A stretch of DNA of 64,000 nt from Salvelinus alpinus (taxonomy: Eukaryota; Chordata; Actinopteri; Salmoniformes; Salmonidae). A program made the position numbers and the translations under genes. Location of the stretch: contig NC_092096.1 in the NCBI RefSeq assembly GCF_045679555.1, positions 31,701,624 through 31,765,623 of the forward strand, read 5' to 3'. The notes under the pieces were generated by a model that had not been told where the DNA came from, searched no databases, and saw nothing but the letters and a program-made list of their open reading frames with translations. Positions 10,574 to 22,057 of the stretch are shown here, piece by piece. Each line of letters starts with the position of its first letter. The first letter of the stretch is position 1.

Positions 10574-10890
10574 GTAACAGTTCCCCCACCCTGACCGTCC
10601 TGCCCCCCTCTAGTGAGGAGCTGTCCAGTACAACAACAGCCACACTGATGTGTCTGGCCAATAAGGGCTTCCCCTCAGACTGGACCATGAGCTGGAAAGT
10701 GGACGGCAACAGCAAGAAGCAGGAGGCCAGTCCCGGGGTTCTGGAGAAGGACGGTCTGTACAGCTGGAGCAGCACCCTGACTCTCACTGGCCAGGAGTGG
10801 ACCAAGGCAGGAGAGGTGACATGTGAAGCCCAGCAGAAATCCCAGACTCCGGTCACCAAGACCCTGAGGAGGGCTGACTGTTCTGGGTAG
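10574..10890 (+). CDS. IgL constant region C1 (kappa-like)
   Basis: A single C1-set immunoglobulin exon that forms the constant half of the secreted or receptor-bound light chain. Features in order: acceptor CAG at 10571-10573; [13 protein letters not shown] at the start; first intradomain Cys in ATLMCL; Trp in MSWKVDG; SSTLTLT; second Cys in GEVTCEA; and a C-terminal Cys in RRADCSG that would pair with the heavy chain. The TAG stop is at 10888-10890. Length is about 106 residues, normal for CL. The reading frame is intact and the acceptor phase matches J1 and J2. C1 and C2 (44241) share only about half of their residues by eye, so they are different isotypes. Which named teleost isotype (L1 or L3 group) this is cannot be settled by eye. 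Confidence 0.95.
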
Positions 10891-11135
10891 GACCCACCAG
10901 TCACACACCCCTGTGGAGAGAGGACGCTGGTTCCTCGGCTTTAACTTGCTTTGTTCTAATATCAGTTGTTCTCTGATTTAGTGATCACTCTCGTGTAGAC
11001 TAACAGGGGGCTTGGCTTGAGTTTATGTGTCAATCCATTCTGTACACTGAGATTTTGTTAGTTTTAGATTTGATGTGATCTGCTTTTATTCACTCATGTT
11101 CGCTTTGATTCTTTGATTATGTAATAATTGATTAA

Positions 11136-11141
11136 AATAAA
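11136..11141 (+). terminator. Polyadenylation signal of C1
   Basis: AATAAA about 245 nt after the C1 stop, in AT-rich DNA followed by TTTTCTTTTT. Position and sequence fit the end of the light-chain transcript. Confidence 0.75.
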
Positions 11142-11794
11142 GTTTTCTTTTTGGAATGCATATTTGTGTTGTTTCTATTAATGAACTTGATAATATATAT
11201 ATTTGTAATATTGTGGAAAATAAATGTAATCAGTAAGGCTGATTAATGGTGTATTTGAAAACTGTCAGGCCTAAACCTTATTCTCACTTAATATCATCAT
11301 TGACCAGTAATTAATACTATCACAATATAATATGTTATGGTCTGTGCTTTGAAGCTAAAAACATTTTTTTTTTATTCTACAAGTGCCACTACTTCAAGAT
11401 AGAGAGTAGAGAGAAAGTCTTCTCTACCTCCAACACCCTGGGAACAGAGTGAACATCTGGTGACAGTTCTGCTCTATTCTGGGACAAGCAGAACCACCGA
11501 GCGCCTTTCTATGTAAATCTGTTTCACTCCCATAGCTACCAGTCTAGTTTCAGTTTCACTGCCTGGACTGGGCCAGATGTGAGTGGGTGGACTAGTTTTA
11601 CTGTAACCTCTATGGTGGATTCAAGGAGGGGGACATTCTTACATTGAATAAACCACCATTTAATAGATGACATATAAGATGGGTATTACTAAAGACAGGC
11701 ATTGACAGTTACTGACATCAAATTCTAATTCATAATTGGTTACGGACATCTGTGTATTGTCTGAGCTCAAAATATTTTAAAATATTTTTCCTGA
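11142..11794. repeat. Intermodule IgL duplicon flank, copy 1
   Basis: From about 11400, GTCTTCTCTACCTCCAACAC, GGGAACAGAGTGAACATCTG and GGACTGGGCCAGATGTGAG recur in the same order at about 16600, 20730, 40840, 46620 and 53990. They mark the start of each V-bearing module. The part from 11142 to 11400 has nothing recognised. No gene. Confidence 0.75.
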
Positions 11795-11885
11795 AAGCAG
11801 AGGGAAAGTGTTAAACTCACAGGGCTATAAACCCTCCCAGAGCACTGAAGCATGTGCTGCCAATGCAAAGGGTTCTCTCTATGCA
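11795..11885 (-). pseudogene. IgL V promoter and leader-flank relic
   Basis: GAAAGCAGAGGGAAAGTG joins directly to GTTAAACTCACAGGGCTATA and CTGAAGCATGTGCTGCCAAT, the sequence found upstream of intact V leaders at 23.1 and 42.5 kb. The leader codons between them are deleted and no V exon remains. A LINE begins immediately to the right. Confidence 0.7.
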
Positions 11886-11889
11886 ACCA

Positions 11890-14800
11890 GACTTTCATGG
11901 TCCCCCAGGGACTAGCAGAATCCTTTTTCTTTTACGACTCTGACGAGCCCGAGGCGGAGGATATACGGCTCCCTCGGGAACAGAACCTGACCCCAGTCAT
12001 CTGCATGAAGAGAAGACGGAGAAAGAGAGGCCATAGAAAGAGTGCAGGATATCTAAGAAAGTCTTGAGCCATTACTCACCTGAGGTAGAGTATCAAATGA
12101 TAAGCTGCAGACCACATTACCTACCGAGAGAGTTCTCATCTATATTCTTTGTAGCTTTTTACATACCACCACAGTCAGAGGCTGGCACCAAGATAGCATT
12201 GAATGAGCCGTACACCACATCTGTCATTGGCTTCATCAATAAGTGCATCAATGACGTCGTCCCCACCGTGACCGTACGTACATACCCCAACCAGAAACCA
12301 TGGATTACAGGCAGCATCCGCACTGAGCTAAAGGCTAGAGCTGCCACTTTCAAGGAGCGGGACTCTAACCCGGACGCTCATAAGAAATCCCGCTATGCCC
12401 TCCGACGAAGCATCAAACAGGCAAAGCGTCAATACAGGACTAAGATCGAGTCTTACTACACCGGCTCTGACGCTCGTCGGATGTGGCAGGCCTTGCAAAC
12501 CCTTACAGACTACAAAGGAGAGCACAGCCGAGAGCTGCCCAGTGACACGAGCCTACCAGACGAGCTAAATGACTTCTATGGTCACTTCGAGGCAAATAAC
12601 ACTGAAACATGCAGCCGATGTAAGACCTTTAGACAGGTCAACATTCACAAGGCCGCAGGGTCAGATAGATTACCAGGACTTGTACTGTGAGCATGTGCTG
12701 ACCACCTAGCAAGTGTCTTCACTGACATTTTCAACCTCTCCCTGTCCGAGTCTGTAATACCAACATGTTTTAAGCAGACCACCATAGTGCCTGTGCCCAA
12801 GAACACTAAGGTAACCTGCCTAAATGAATACCGACCCATAGCACTTACGTCTGTAGCCAAGGCTGGTCATGGCTCACATCAACACCATCATCCCAGAAAC
12901 CCTAGACCCACTCCAATTTGCATGCCGTCCCAACAGATCCACAGATTATGCAGTCTCTATTGCACTCCACACTGCCCTTTCCCACCTGGACAGAAGAAAC
13001 ACCTATGTGAGAATGCCATTCATTGACTACAGCTCAGCGTTTAACAACATAGTGCCCTCAAAGCTCATCAATAAGCTAAGGACCCTGGGACTAAACACCT
13101 CTCTCTGCAACTGGATCCAGGACTTCCTGATGGGCCGCCCCCAGGTGGTAAGGGTAGGTAACACCACATCCGCCACGCTGATCCTCAACACGGGGGCCCC
13201 TCAGGGGTGTGTGCTCAGCCTCCTCCTGTACTCCCTGTTCACTCATGACTGCACAGCTAGGCACAACTCCAGCACCATCATTAAGTTTGCCGATGACACA
13301 ACAGTGGTAGGCCTGATCACCGACAACAACGAGACAGCCTATACGGAGGAGGTCAGAGACTTGGCCTCGACGTGATCAAGACAAAGGAGATGATAGTGGA
13401 CTACAGGACAAAGAGGACTGAGCATGCCCCCATTCTCATCAATGGGGCTGCATTGGAGCAGGTTGAGAGCTTCAAGTTCCTTGGTGTCCACATCACCAAC
13501 AAACGAACATGGTCCAAGCACACCATGACAGTCGTGAAGCGCGCACGACAAAACCTATTCCCCCTCAGGAGACTGAAAAGTTTTGGCATGGGTCCTCAGA
13601 TCCTCAAAAGGGTCTACAGCTGCACCATCGAGAGCATCCTGACTGGTTGAATCACTGCCTGGTATCGCAACTGCTCGGCCTCCGACCGCAAGGCACTACA
13701 GAGGGTAGTGCGAACGGCCCAGTATATCACTGGTGCCAAGCTTCCTGCCATCCAGGACCTCTATACCAGGCGGTGTCAGAGGAAGGCCCCGAAAATTGTG
13801 AAAGTCTCCAGCCACACTAGTCATAGACTGTTCTCTCTGCTACCGCATGGCAAGCGGTACCGGAGTGCCAAGTCTAGGTCCAAGAGGCTCCTAAACAGCT
13901 TCTACCCCCAAACCATAAGACTCCTAAATATCTAGTCAAATGGCTACCCAGACTATTCACAATGCCCCCCCCCCCCCTCTCCACACCACTGTCGCTCTCT
14001 GTTTTCATCTATACATAGTCACTTTAACTTCTCTTGGGTAGGGGGCAGCATTCGGAATTTTGGATGAAAAGCATGCCCAAATTAAACTGCCAGCTACTCA
14101 TCCCCAGAAGATAAGATATGCATATTATTAGTAGATTTGGATAGAAAACACTCTGAAGTTTCTAAAACTGTTTGAATCATATCTGTGAGTATAACATAAC
14201 ATATTTAGCAGGCGAAACCCCGAGGACAAACCATTCAGATTTTTTTTTTTGAGGTCACTCTCTTTTCAATTAGATTTTATTGGGAAACCAGATTTCTAAG
14301 GGACTTTCTTGCCATTCCTACCGCTTCCACTGGATGTCAACAGTCTTTAGAAATTGGTTGAGGTTATTCCTTTGTGTAATGAAGAAGTACGGCCATCTTG
14401 AAGGAGAGTCACTTGAAGTGTCCTGTTAGATAGAAGCGCGTGACCAGAAAGCTAGCTACAGTTGGTTTTAATCCTGTATTGAACACAGATCATCCAGATC
14501 AAAAATACCTAAAGTTGTATTACAAAAGTAGTTTGAAAAGTTTGGACAAAGCTTACAGGTAACTTTTGAGATATTTTGTAGTCACGTTGTGCAAGTTGGA
14601 ACCGGTGTTTTTCTGGATCAAACGCGCCAAATAAATGGACATTTTGAATATATATCGACGGAAGTAATCGAACAAAAGGACCATTTGTGATGTTTATGGG
14701 ACATATTGGAGTGCCAACAACAGAAGCTCGTCAAAGGTAAGGCATGAATTATATTTTTATTTCTGCGTTTTGTGTCGCGCCTTCAGGGTTGAAATATGCT

Positions 14801-15705
14801 TATCTCTCTTTGTTTACAATGGTGCTATCCTCAGATAATAGCATCGTTTGCTTTCGCCGAAAAGCCTATTTGAATTCTGACATGTTGGCTGGATTCACAA
14901 CCAGTCTAGCTTTAATTTGGTATCTTTCATGTGTGATTTAATGAAAGTTAGATTTTTATAGTAATTAATTTGTATTTGGCGCTCTGCATTTTCTCAGGCT
15001 TATTGCCAAGTGAGACAGTAGCGTCCCGCCTAAACTCAGATTTTTGGAAATAAATGTGAACTTTACCGAACAAAACATACATGTATTGTGTAACATGAAG
15101 TCCCATGAGTGTCATCTGATGAAGATCATCAAAAGTTAGTGATTAATTTTATCTCTATTTCTGCTTTTTGTTACTCCTCTCTTTGGCTGGAAAAATGGCT
15201 GTCTTTTTCTGTGACTTGGCTCTAACCTAGCATAATCGTTTGGTGTGCTTTCGTCGTAAAACCTTTTTGAAATCGGATACTTTGGCTGGATTTACAACAA
15301 GTGTATCTTTAAAATGATGTAAAATACTTGTATGTTTGAGGAATTTAAATTATGGGATTTCTGTTGTTTTGAATTTGGCGCCCTGCTGTTTCACTGGCTG
15401 TTGACGAGGTGGGACGCTACCGTCCCACATACCCTAGTGAGGTTAATTAACTCTACCTACATGTACATACTACCTCAACTAACCGGTGCCCCTGCACATT
15501 GACTCTGTACAGGCACCCCCCTGTATATATTGTTATTTTTTACTGCTCCTCTTTATTTACTTGTTACTTTTATCTCTTATTCTTATCCGTATTTTTTTAA
15601 ACTTCACTGTCTGTTAGGGCTCGTAAGTAAGCAGTTCACTGTGAGGTCTACACCTGTTGTATTCGGAGCACGTGACTAATTCAATTCGATTTGATTTGAT
15701 TTGAC
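11890..15705 (+). mobile_element. Rex1/CR1-like LINE with TTAA element in its 3' UTR
   Basis: A non-LTR retrotransposon, 5' truncated. An N-terminal remnant at 11900-12067 contains a basic run (ICMKRRRRKRG). A post-endonuclease linker follows (VRTYPNQKPWITG, TKIESYYTGSDARRMW). Reverse transcriptase lies at about 12650-13370 ([28 protein letters not shown]) and the C-terminal part to 13935. Several frameshifts and stops. The 3' UTR is split at 14024 by a DNA element and resumes at 15443, ending in the TTTGATTTGATTTGA tail near 15705. A second copy lies in reverse at 30798-33878. Confidence 0.85.
14028..15442. mobile_element. TTAA-flanked non-autonomous DNA element, 1.4 kb
   Basis: It sits in the LINE 3' UTR, TTAA at 14024-14027 on the left and TTAATTAA at 15443-15450 on the right, after which the LINE sequence resumes. 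End sequences are partly inverted (CTCTTGGGTA and TACCCTAGTGAG). Inside, two similar halves begin near 14728 and 15120 (ATCGTTTG, GGCTGGATT, ATTTGGCGC), an internal tandem duplication. No transposase. Likely piggyBac-like by target type. Confidence 0.7.
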
Positions 15706-15769
15706 TTGTGGTTGTAATTGCTTCAGAAATGCTTTAACGTGACGGTGCATGAGTTGATGTATTTTCATC

Positions 15770-15836
15770 ATTACTGATATACACAGAGTGTACAAAACAT
15801 TAGGAACATCTGCTCTTTCCATGACAGACTGACCAG
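15770..15836. repeat. Salmonid interspersed repeat end
   Basis: TGTACAAAACATTAGGAACA and TCCATGACAGACTGACCAGG are a widespread salmonid repeat end, probably the same family as 5843-6089. It abuts a Tc1 copy. Confidence 0.5.
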
Positions 15837-16593
15837 GTGAGGTCGAAGTAATTCTCAGTAGCTCCGAGACAGGATTGTGTCGAGGCACATATCTGGGGAA
15901 GGGTACTAAAACATTTCTGCAGCATTGAAGGTCCCCAAGAACACAGTGGCCTCCATCATTCTTAAATGGAAGAAGTTTGGAACTACCAAGACTCTTCCTA
16001 GAGCTGGCTGCCCAGCCAAACTGAGCAATCGGGGGAGAAGGCGCCTTGGTCATGGAGGTGACCAAGAACCCGAGGATCACTCTGACAGAGCTCCAGAGTT
16101 CCTCTGTGGAGATAGAAGAACCTTACATAAGGACAACCATCTCTGCAGCACTCCACCAATCAGGCCTTTATGGTAGAGTGGCTAAACGGAAGCCACTCCT
16201 CAGTAAAAGGCACAACAGCCCGCTTGGAGTTTGCCAAAATGCACCTAAAGGACTCTCAGACGATGAGAAACAAGATTCTCTGGTCTGATGAAGCCAAGAT
16301 TGAACTCTTTGGCCTGATTGCCAAACGTGACGTCTCGAGGAAACATGGCACCATCCCTACGGTGAAGCATGGTGGTGGCAGCATCATGCTGTCAGGATGT
16401 TTTTCAACGGCAGGGACTGGGAGACTAGTCAGGATTAAGGGAAAGATGAACCGAGCAAAGTACAGAGAGATCCTTGATGAAAACCTGCTCCAGAGCACTC
16501 AAGACCTCAGACTGGGCCAAAGGTTCACCTTCCAACAGGACAACAACCCAAAGCACACAGCTAAGACAACGCATGAGCGGCTTCGGGACAAGT
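15837..16593 (+). mobile_element. Tc1/mariner transposon, truncated both ends
   Basis: Transposase remnant with helix-turn-helix-like text (VPKNTVASIILKWKKFG), catalytic region pieces ([26 protein letters not shown]) and a third part (FQQDNNPKHTA). The frame changes at about 16040 and 16260. Both terminal inverted repeats are missing, and the 3' end stops within the transposase at about 16593, where IgL duplicon flank resumes. It is the same family and relative position as the Tc1 at 45475-46517, probably the same ancestral insertion followed by deletion. Confidence 0.9.
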
Positions 16594-17735
16594 AGGTACC
16601 CTGGACTGGACCAGATGTGAGGGAGTGGACTGGTTTGAACCTCCATGGTGGATTGAGGGAGGGTACAATAACAGATATTCCAACATGTTATCTGTAGTAT
16701 CTGGGATCTACATCTGTTTATATTAGTTACTATGCTGTTACTATGCAGTGATGTATTACGACAGTGTTACGTTACGACACCTAATAGGAAATGCACATGC
16801 ACACTAGTGTGCCCGGAGACTGTAGAGCACGAGAGGTTTTGACTAAACGAAAACTAACTGTACTCCCATCTCCTGCCTGGTCATTTCTCCACAACACAAA
16901 TATTACATTATCTATAACAGATCAAATTGATATTATACATAATGTAGATATGTCTAATGCCTGAACCCAGCATCATGTCTTACCCACAGATCTAACAGTC
17001 AGTAACCTGCTCATCAAAATAGTTAATATAATACTAGATGATCACATCAATACCTGGTTGTGAGGTGTATAATATGGGGATTGTATCTAGGGGGCTGATG
17101 CTGATGTAACATCACCTTCTTTCTCTTTTCTTCTGTACATCTTATTTTGCATATTGGACTGGTGTTGTGGGAATTTCAATACTTCAAATAACTTTTATAG
17201 GTGCACTATAATGATGATGATGATGATGGGGATGATAATGATGATGATGATGATGATGGGGAACATGTGATCTGAATGATGCTTTCTAAACATATTCAAA
17301 GTTGACTTCACTACACCAGTGTTCCATGTCACTGTCTCTTCTATGACAGAACCTCAGGTTGTTTTGATGGGTTATGATCATGTTATATCATCTCAATAAA
17401 TATGGTTGAATCTTTGCTAGAAACTCACTACCTGACTGGGGGACCTTGCAGTGACTGGGGGACTTTGCAGAGACTGGGATATTTATTCTGAAATAATGTG
17501 AGACATTCTTTCACATGGAGTCCATTCAACTTATTGTCTGAAATATTATTAAAGGTTTGTTTGCCATAGGGAAAAGGGAAGGAATTTTTATGCAGTCTGT
17601 GTTGTCAGTTCAGGAATGATTTAACATAAAGCTGGATAAGTTGACATTATAGTCACCATCACTGATATACTTAGTTCAGTGTATTTTAGTTCAGTCAGAG
17701 TTCCATGTCACTGTCTCTTCCCCCTCAGCACCTGC
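16594..17735. repeat. Intermodule IgL duplicon flank with ATG microsatellite
   Basis: Matches 46790-47703 in order. It includes an (ATG/GAT)n tract at about 17208-17262. About 200 bp near 16690-16905 have no counterpart at 46.9 kb, so they are an insertion of unknown family or a deletion in the other copy. No gene. Confidence 0.7.
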
Positions 17736-17740
17736 AGTAG

Positions 17741-18096
17741 TGTCACAGCCGTCGTCGGAAGGAGACCAAGGTGCAGCATGGTGAGCGTACATTTTCTTTT
17801 ATTATAGTAAATGTCACCAACAAAACAAGAAAACAAAGAAACGACCGTGAAGCTTAACAGGGCATTAGTGCCACTAACAAAGATAACTATCCACAAACAC
17901 CAAAGGAAAAAAGGTTGCCTAAGTATGATTCCCAATCAGAGACAACGATAGACAGATGGGCCTTATTGAGAACCATACCAGGCCTAAACATAGAAATACA
18001 AAACACAGAAATAAAGAAACTAGAATGCCCACCCTAGTCACACCCTGGCCTAACCAAAATAGAGAATAAAAGCCTCTCTATGGCCAGGGCGTGACA
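17741..18096 (-). mobile_element. Solo LTR, Gypsy-like group A
   Basis: A 356-bp element starting TGTCACAGCC and ending GCGTGACA, flanked by the 5-bp target duplication AGTAG (17736-17740 and 18097-18101). It lies just 3' of V-A. An element of the same length, site and orientation is at 47709-48064, so it predates the segmental duplication. Confidence 0.85.
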
Positions 18097-18145
18097 AGTA
18101 GGTCCCAGCTGTATCACTACAGTCACTGTGCAGTTTGACTGAGGG

Positions 18146-18163
18146 AGGTTTTGTATCACTGTG
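18146..18163 (-). promoter_or_regulatory. Shortened recombination signal of V-A
   Basis: Heptamer CACAGTG (minus strand, 18157-18163) is kept, but nonamer-like sequence follows after only 2-3 nt instead of 12. In V-B the same stretch reads nonamer, 12-nt spacer, heptamer. About 10-11 nt including the spacer are missing. V-D has the same defect. Confidence 0.8.
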
Positions 18164-18688
18164 TGAACTCATTTTTACTATTGATGTAGTGGTAATTCTG
18201 ACAGTAGTAATCTCCTGCATCTTCAGCCTGGACTCCACTGATGGTCAGAGTGAAGTCACTATGAGTTCCACTACCACTGAATCTAGATGGGGTCCCAGAC
18301 TGAAGGGTTGCAGCATTGTAAATAAGGAGTTTAGGAGCTCCTCCAGGTTTCTGTTGGTACCAGGCTAGACGGGGATAAGAGGTCCCTGCATCATACACAT
18401 TACTGCTGGTTTTACAGGTCAGATAGATTGTCTGTCCTGGGAGAACAGTTTTCACTGCAGGAGTCTGAGTCACAATGACCTGTCCTCTGGATTCTGAAAC
18501 AGAAATATTTAAGATCTCAGAGAACATTTGGTCATGTTGTCTAAATCTGTCCAAGTCTCATTTTTTCAATTTGAGACTAAATTAAGATGAAACATTTAAA
18601 TAATAAACAGATTTTAGACCAACAGAATGTAAATCATACCTTGAATTAAAGACATCAGTATCCACACAAAGCTCACAATAAAGGTCAT
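18164..18688 (-). CDS. IgL variable gene V-A
   Basis: Kappa-like V gene in two exons. The leader at 18640-18688 reads [16 protein letters not shown] with a GTATGA donor. The V exon is 18164-18493, after acceptor TTTCAG. The V domain shows TQTPAVKT, first Cys in [50 protein letters not shown]1 is longer than in V-D. All exons are open and the start codon is present. The recombination signal is damaged (see 18146-18163), so it may not be able to rearrange. Minus orientation, opposite to J and C. The upstream octamer is imperfect (ATGCAAAG). Confidence 0.9.
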
Positions 18689-18952
18689 TGTTAAAGTTCT
18701 GTTGTTATGAAGGACAGCTCTCAGTCATGAAGTGTTAAACTCACATGGCTTTAAACACTCCCAGAGCATTGAAGCACTTGCTGCCAATGCAAAGTGTCCT
18801 ATGTAAATATTCTTCCTGGTAAGAACCCACATTCAACTGTTAACTATGATTCAGATTATTTCATTATGTTTTAAATAACTACTACTGTAAATCAGTGATT
18901 CAAGATGAACATTTAATTATCTGCGTTCTTTAGTGGACTGTAGTCATAATTC

Positions 18953-19163
18953 AGAACTATCCGTCCCTACTGTATTATACTAGTACTTCATGATTATCAG
19001 TCCCTACTGTATTATACTAGTACTTCAGTACTATCAGTCCCTATTGTATTACACTAGTACTTCAGTTTTATCAGTCCCTATTGTATTATGCTAGTACTTC
19101 AGTACTATCAGTCCCTATTGTATTATACTAGTACTTCAGTACTATCAGTCCCTATTCTGCCCT
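18953..19163. repeat. V-J minisatellite, block 2
   Basis: About five copies of the 37-bp palindromic unit seen at 3316, lying between V-A and the J remnant at 20345. Confidence 0.9.
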
Positions 19164-19246
19164 ACAAAGGCAAAACTTAGTAACAACGAATTCTGATGTG
19201 TAGTAATGGCCAGGTATATTATCTGATTAATGTGATAATTAGTTTC

Positions 19247-19653
19247 TGTCACACCCTGATCAGTTTCACCTCATTATTGTCTCCACCCCCTCCAGGAGTT
19301 GCTTGTTTTCCCCAGTGTATTTATCTGTGTTTCCTGTCTCTCTGTGCCAGTTCGTCTTGTATCTTTCGAAGTCAACCAGCATTTTTCCCATTCTCCTGCT
19401 TTTTGCATTCTCCTTTTTCTAGTCCTCCCAGTTTTGACCCTTGTCTGTTTCTGGACCCGCCTGCTTGACCATTCTGCCTGGCTTGACCACAAGCATGTCT
19501 GCCACTCTGTACCTCCTGGACTCTGGTCTGGTTTTGACCTTTTTGCCTGTCCACGACCATTCTCTTGCCTACCCCTTTGGATTAATAAACATTGTAAGAC
19601 TCCAACCATCTGCCTCCTGTGTCTGCATTTGGGTCTCGCCTTGTACCGTGATA
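19247..19653 (+). mobile_element. Solo LTR, group B
   Basis: Begins TGTCACACCCTGATC, carries an AATAAA-like signal (TTAATAAACATTG) near 19580 and is flanked by GTTTC (19242-19246 and 19654-19658). Same family as 19865-20244 and 40917-41290. Short open frames inside are not genes. Confidence 0.8.
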
Positions 19654-19799
19654 GTTTCTTGACACAAAAACAAGCCAGTTGATCAGAATATATCATGGGT
19701 TATCAGAAATTGATGTCTGGCTATACAGAAAAAGACTTTGAAGTCAGATTTTGCAGAAGAAAAAAAATGACAGTTATTGCGTTTTGCCAGTATTGGGCA

Positions 19800-19864
19800 G
19801 TATTGTGTTATAATAGTAGTTCAGTACTATCAGTCCCTATTGTATTATACTAAAACTTCAGTAC
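19800..19864. repeat. V-J minisatellite, block 3, split by LTR
   Basis: Two degenerate units. The array resumes after the inserted LTR at 20245-20283. Confidence 0.8.
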
Positions 19865-20244
19865 TATCACGCTTAAGGTAAGACCCAGATGCAGACAGTG
19901 TCAAGGAAACAAAGCTTATTTCCAAAACAGGGACAGGCAAAAGACAGGTCAAGGCAGGTAAGGGTCAATAATCCAGTAAGGTGGGGTAAGGTATAAAACG
20001 GCAGGCAGTCTCAGGGTCAGGGTAGGCAGAACGGTCAAAACCATGAAGGACTAGAAAACAGAAGCAAGAAACATGCAGGAGCAGAGAAACAAACGCTGGT
20101 AGGTTTTACGAAACAAAACAAACTGGCAACAGACAAACAGAGAACACAGGTATAAATACACAGGGGATAATAGGGAAGATGTGCGACACCTGGAGGGGGG
20201 TGGAGACAAGCACAAAGACAGGTGAAATAGATCAGGGTGTGACA
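19865..20244 (-). mobile_element. Solo LTR, group B, inside minisatellite
   Basis: Reverse orientation: TATCACGC on the left and GGGTGTGACA on the right, flanked by AGTAC (19860-19864 and 20245-20249). The target is the AGTACT palindrome of the minisatellite. Confidence 0.8.
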
Positions 20245-20344
20245 AGTACTATCAGTCCCTATTGCAGTGTACTTCAATACTATGATTCTCAGCTCTGTCT
20301 GTGAATGTGCTCACTCTTATGTGAAGGACTTCACCAGCATGAAC

Positions 20345-20388
20345 CACTGTAGTGGACTTTTAGAAGCGGCAAAAACTGGTCCTGAAAA
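20345..20388 (+). pseudogene. IgL J pseudogene
   Basis: Heptamer-like CACTGTA (20345-20351), then 37 nt (GTGGACTTTTAGAAGCGGC...), then donor GTAAGT. It is one nt short and the FG of FGSG is changed to F-R. The nonamer is missing upstream. No C exon follows. Confidence 0.85.
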
Positions 20389-21236
20389 GTAAGTCAATTT
20401 TTGTATTCTCTCATTGAAACAAAATGTAATCATGCAATTGAACAACGTTATGAGATGTTATCTTCTCCAGAGGTAAGACTTTCAGGCTGTTTCTTTTTAA
20501 TAATGTCTGTGGACAGATTAGTGGAGGGCAGTCACCAAAGTGAGAGAGTTGTTCACATACCACCAACTTTATGTACCAATAATAAAATCATAACACACAC
20601 TGCTCAAAGGTTGCTTTCCATAACACATATATTTATCATGATTAATTCCTAATATGTTTCTATTAAATTAGATGTTTTTTCAATGGTTTTCAACAATGTG
20701 TGGTCTACACTTCTCCATTATATTTTCCCTGGTCTTCTCTACCTCCAAACCCCGGGGAACAGAGTGAACATCTGGTCATAGTGCAGCTTTGTTTTGGGAC
20801 AAGCAGAACCAACCAGCCCTGTCTATGCAAATCTGTTTCAATCCCACAGCTACCAGTCTTGCAGTTGACCTGTTTCACTGTTCCCTGGACTGGGTCAGAT
20901 GTGAGGGAATGGACTGGTTTTTAACATTGATGGTGGATTCAGGGCAGGAGACATTACAGATATACCACCATGTAATTAATGACAGATAAAACAGATATTA
21001 TACTTTATGATAATGGTGTGTAGTGTATGTCTCTACATAAATGTGTCATGTTTGAGCCCAGCATCATGTCTCACTCACAGATCTAACAGCTCATGAAAAG
21101 GGTTAATACATGCTAGATGATCACATCAATAACTGGTTTGAAGCGCATGTAGGGAATTGGTTTGGGGGGCTGATACTTTTATTTTTACTTCTGTAGATCT
21201 TACTCTGCATATGGACTGGTATTGTCTTCCAAAACT
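20389..21236. repeat. J intron joined to post-C flank, then duplicon flank
   Basis: 20400-20575 matches the J-C intron of the 43.4-kb module. At about 20575-20600 (TTATGTACCAATAATAAAAT) it switches to sequence that lies after C2, so the C exon was lost by deletion. From 20690 on it is the intermodule flank. No gene. Confidence 0.75.
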
Positions 21237-22057
21237 TGTCGTGGCAGAATCAGATTTAGCTAGGTAACATAGATGTTAAGATGTTATTTTCATCATATGC
21301 TTGTGAGATACTTGTCATTAGAATGGTTCCCTTTGGACTATAGGGTTGGAAGTGCATTTTCCCTTCTGAGATAGGGAAAATAACTTGGGGCCCAGAGAGG
21401 GGAGAGGTCAGGCTTGTCTTCATATGTCAATGTAGCTGTTAAACCATGTGATGTGAAGGGATGGCGTTATTAATGGGGAACCAGTTAGTTATCTCATACA
21501 ATGTCTGTACGCCAGTCACTCCCTACTTTTCTCATGGGGGGAAGGAGTATGGCAGTGTTTGTAACCATTGTATGTCCCCTCTGAGGTTGCCCTTAACTTG
21601 ACCTAGTAATGACCTAAGAGGCTCACTGTCTTTTCTGAGCTTATCCAGGAGGGTTTGTATTATTGGATGGCAGTATCTAGACTTGACAATTGATATATGC
21701 CATTGGATGAGGTAATGTTTTGGTAGACAGTGAAGTACCAAGAATGAGATTGAAACCTTGTTTTGGGAGACCAAACTGAACGATGATTTATAGCTATGGG
21801 ATACTCCTCTTTCGGGTAAAGGATTCTTTGGAAGTTGAGAGGGGTGTATCTTGGCTATAAATGAAACTAAGAATTGTTTTGTAAGCACTCTCAGAGAATT
21901 CATTTATAGACACTGAATTGATCTGAGAGTCAAAAAGGGCTTTGGTGAAGCTCATACATATATATTATTAAAGATGGACATTATAATATAACTCTCACTT
22001 GTGTGTGGTTGGCTCTCTCTCTCTCTCTATTGAGTAATACAGGAAATTACCACGACA
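21237..22057. mobile_element. Solo LTR-like element, 821 bp, 4-bp target duplication
   Basis: Starts TGTCGTGGCAGAA and ends AATTACCACGACA, TG...CA ends, flanked by AACT (21233-21236 and 22058-22061). The paralogous site at about 54484 is empty with a single AACT. Size and 4-bp duplication fit a retrovirus-like LTR; the family is not settled. It postdates the segmental duplication or was never in the other copy. Confidence 0.75.

Noticed and set aside
10521-10908. Minus-strand frames over C1
   Set aside because: Shadows of the C1 exon; no homology of their own.
14744-14941. Small membrane protein frame
   Set aside because: Lies in a non-autonomous DNA element within a LINE tail; no support.
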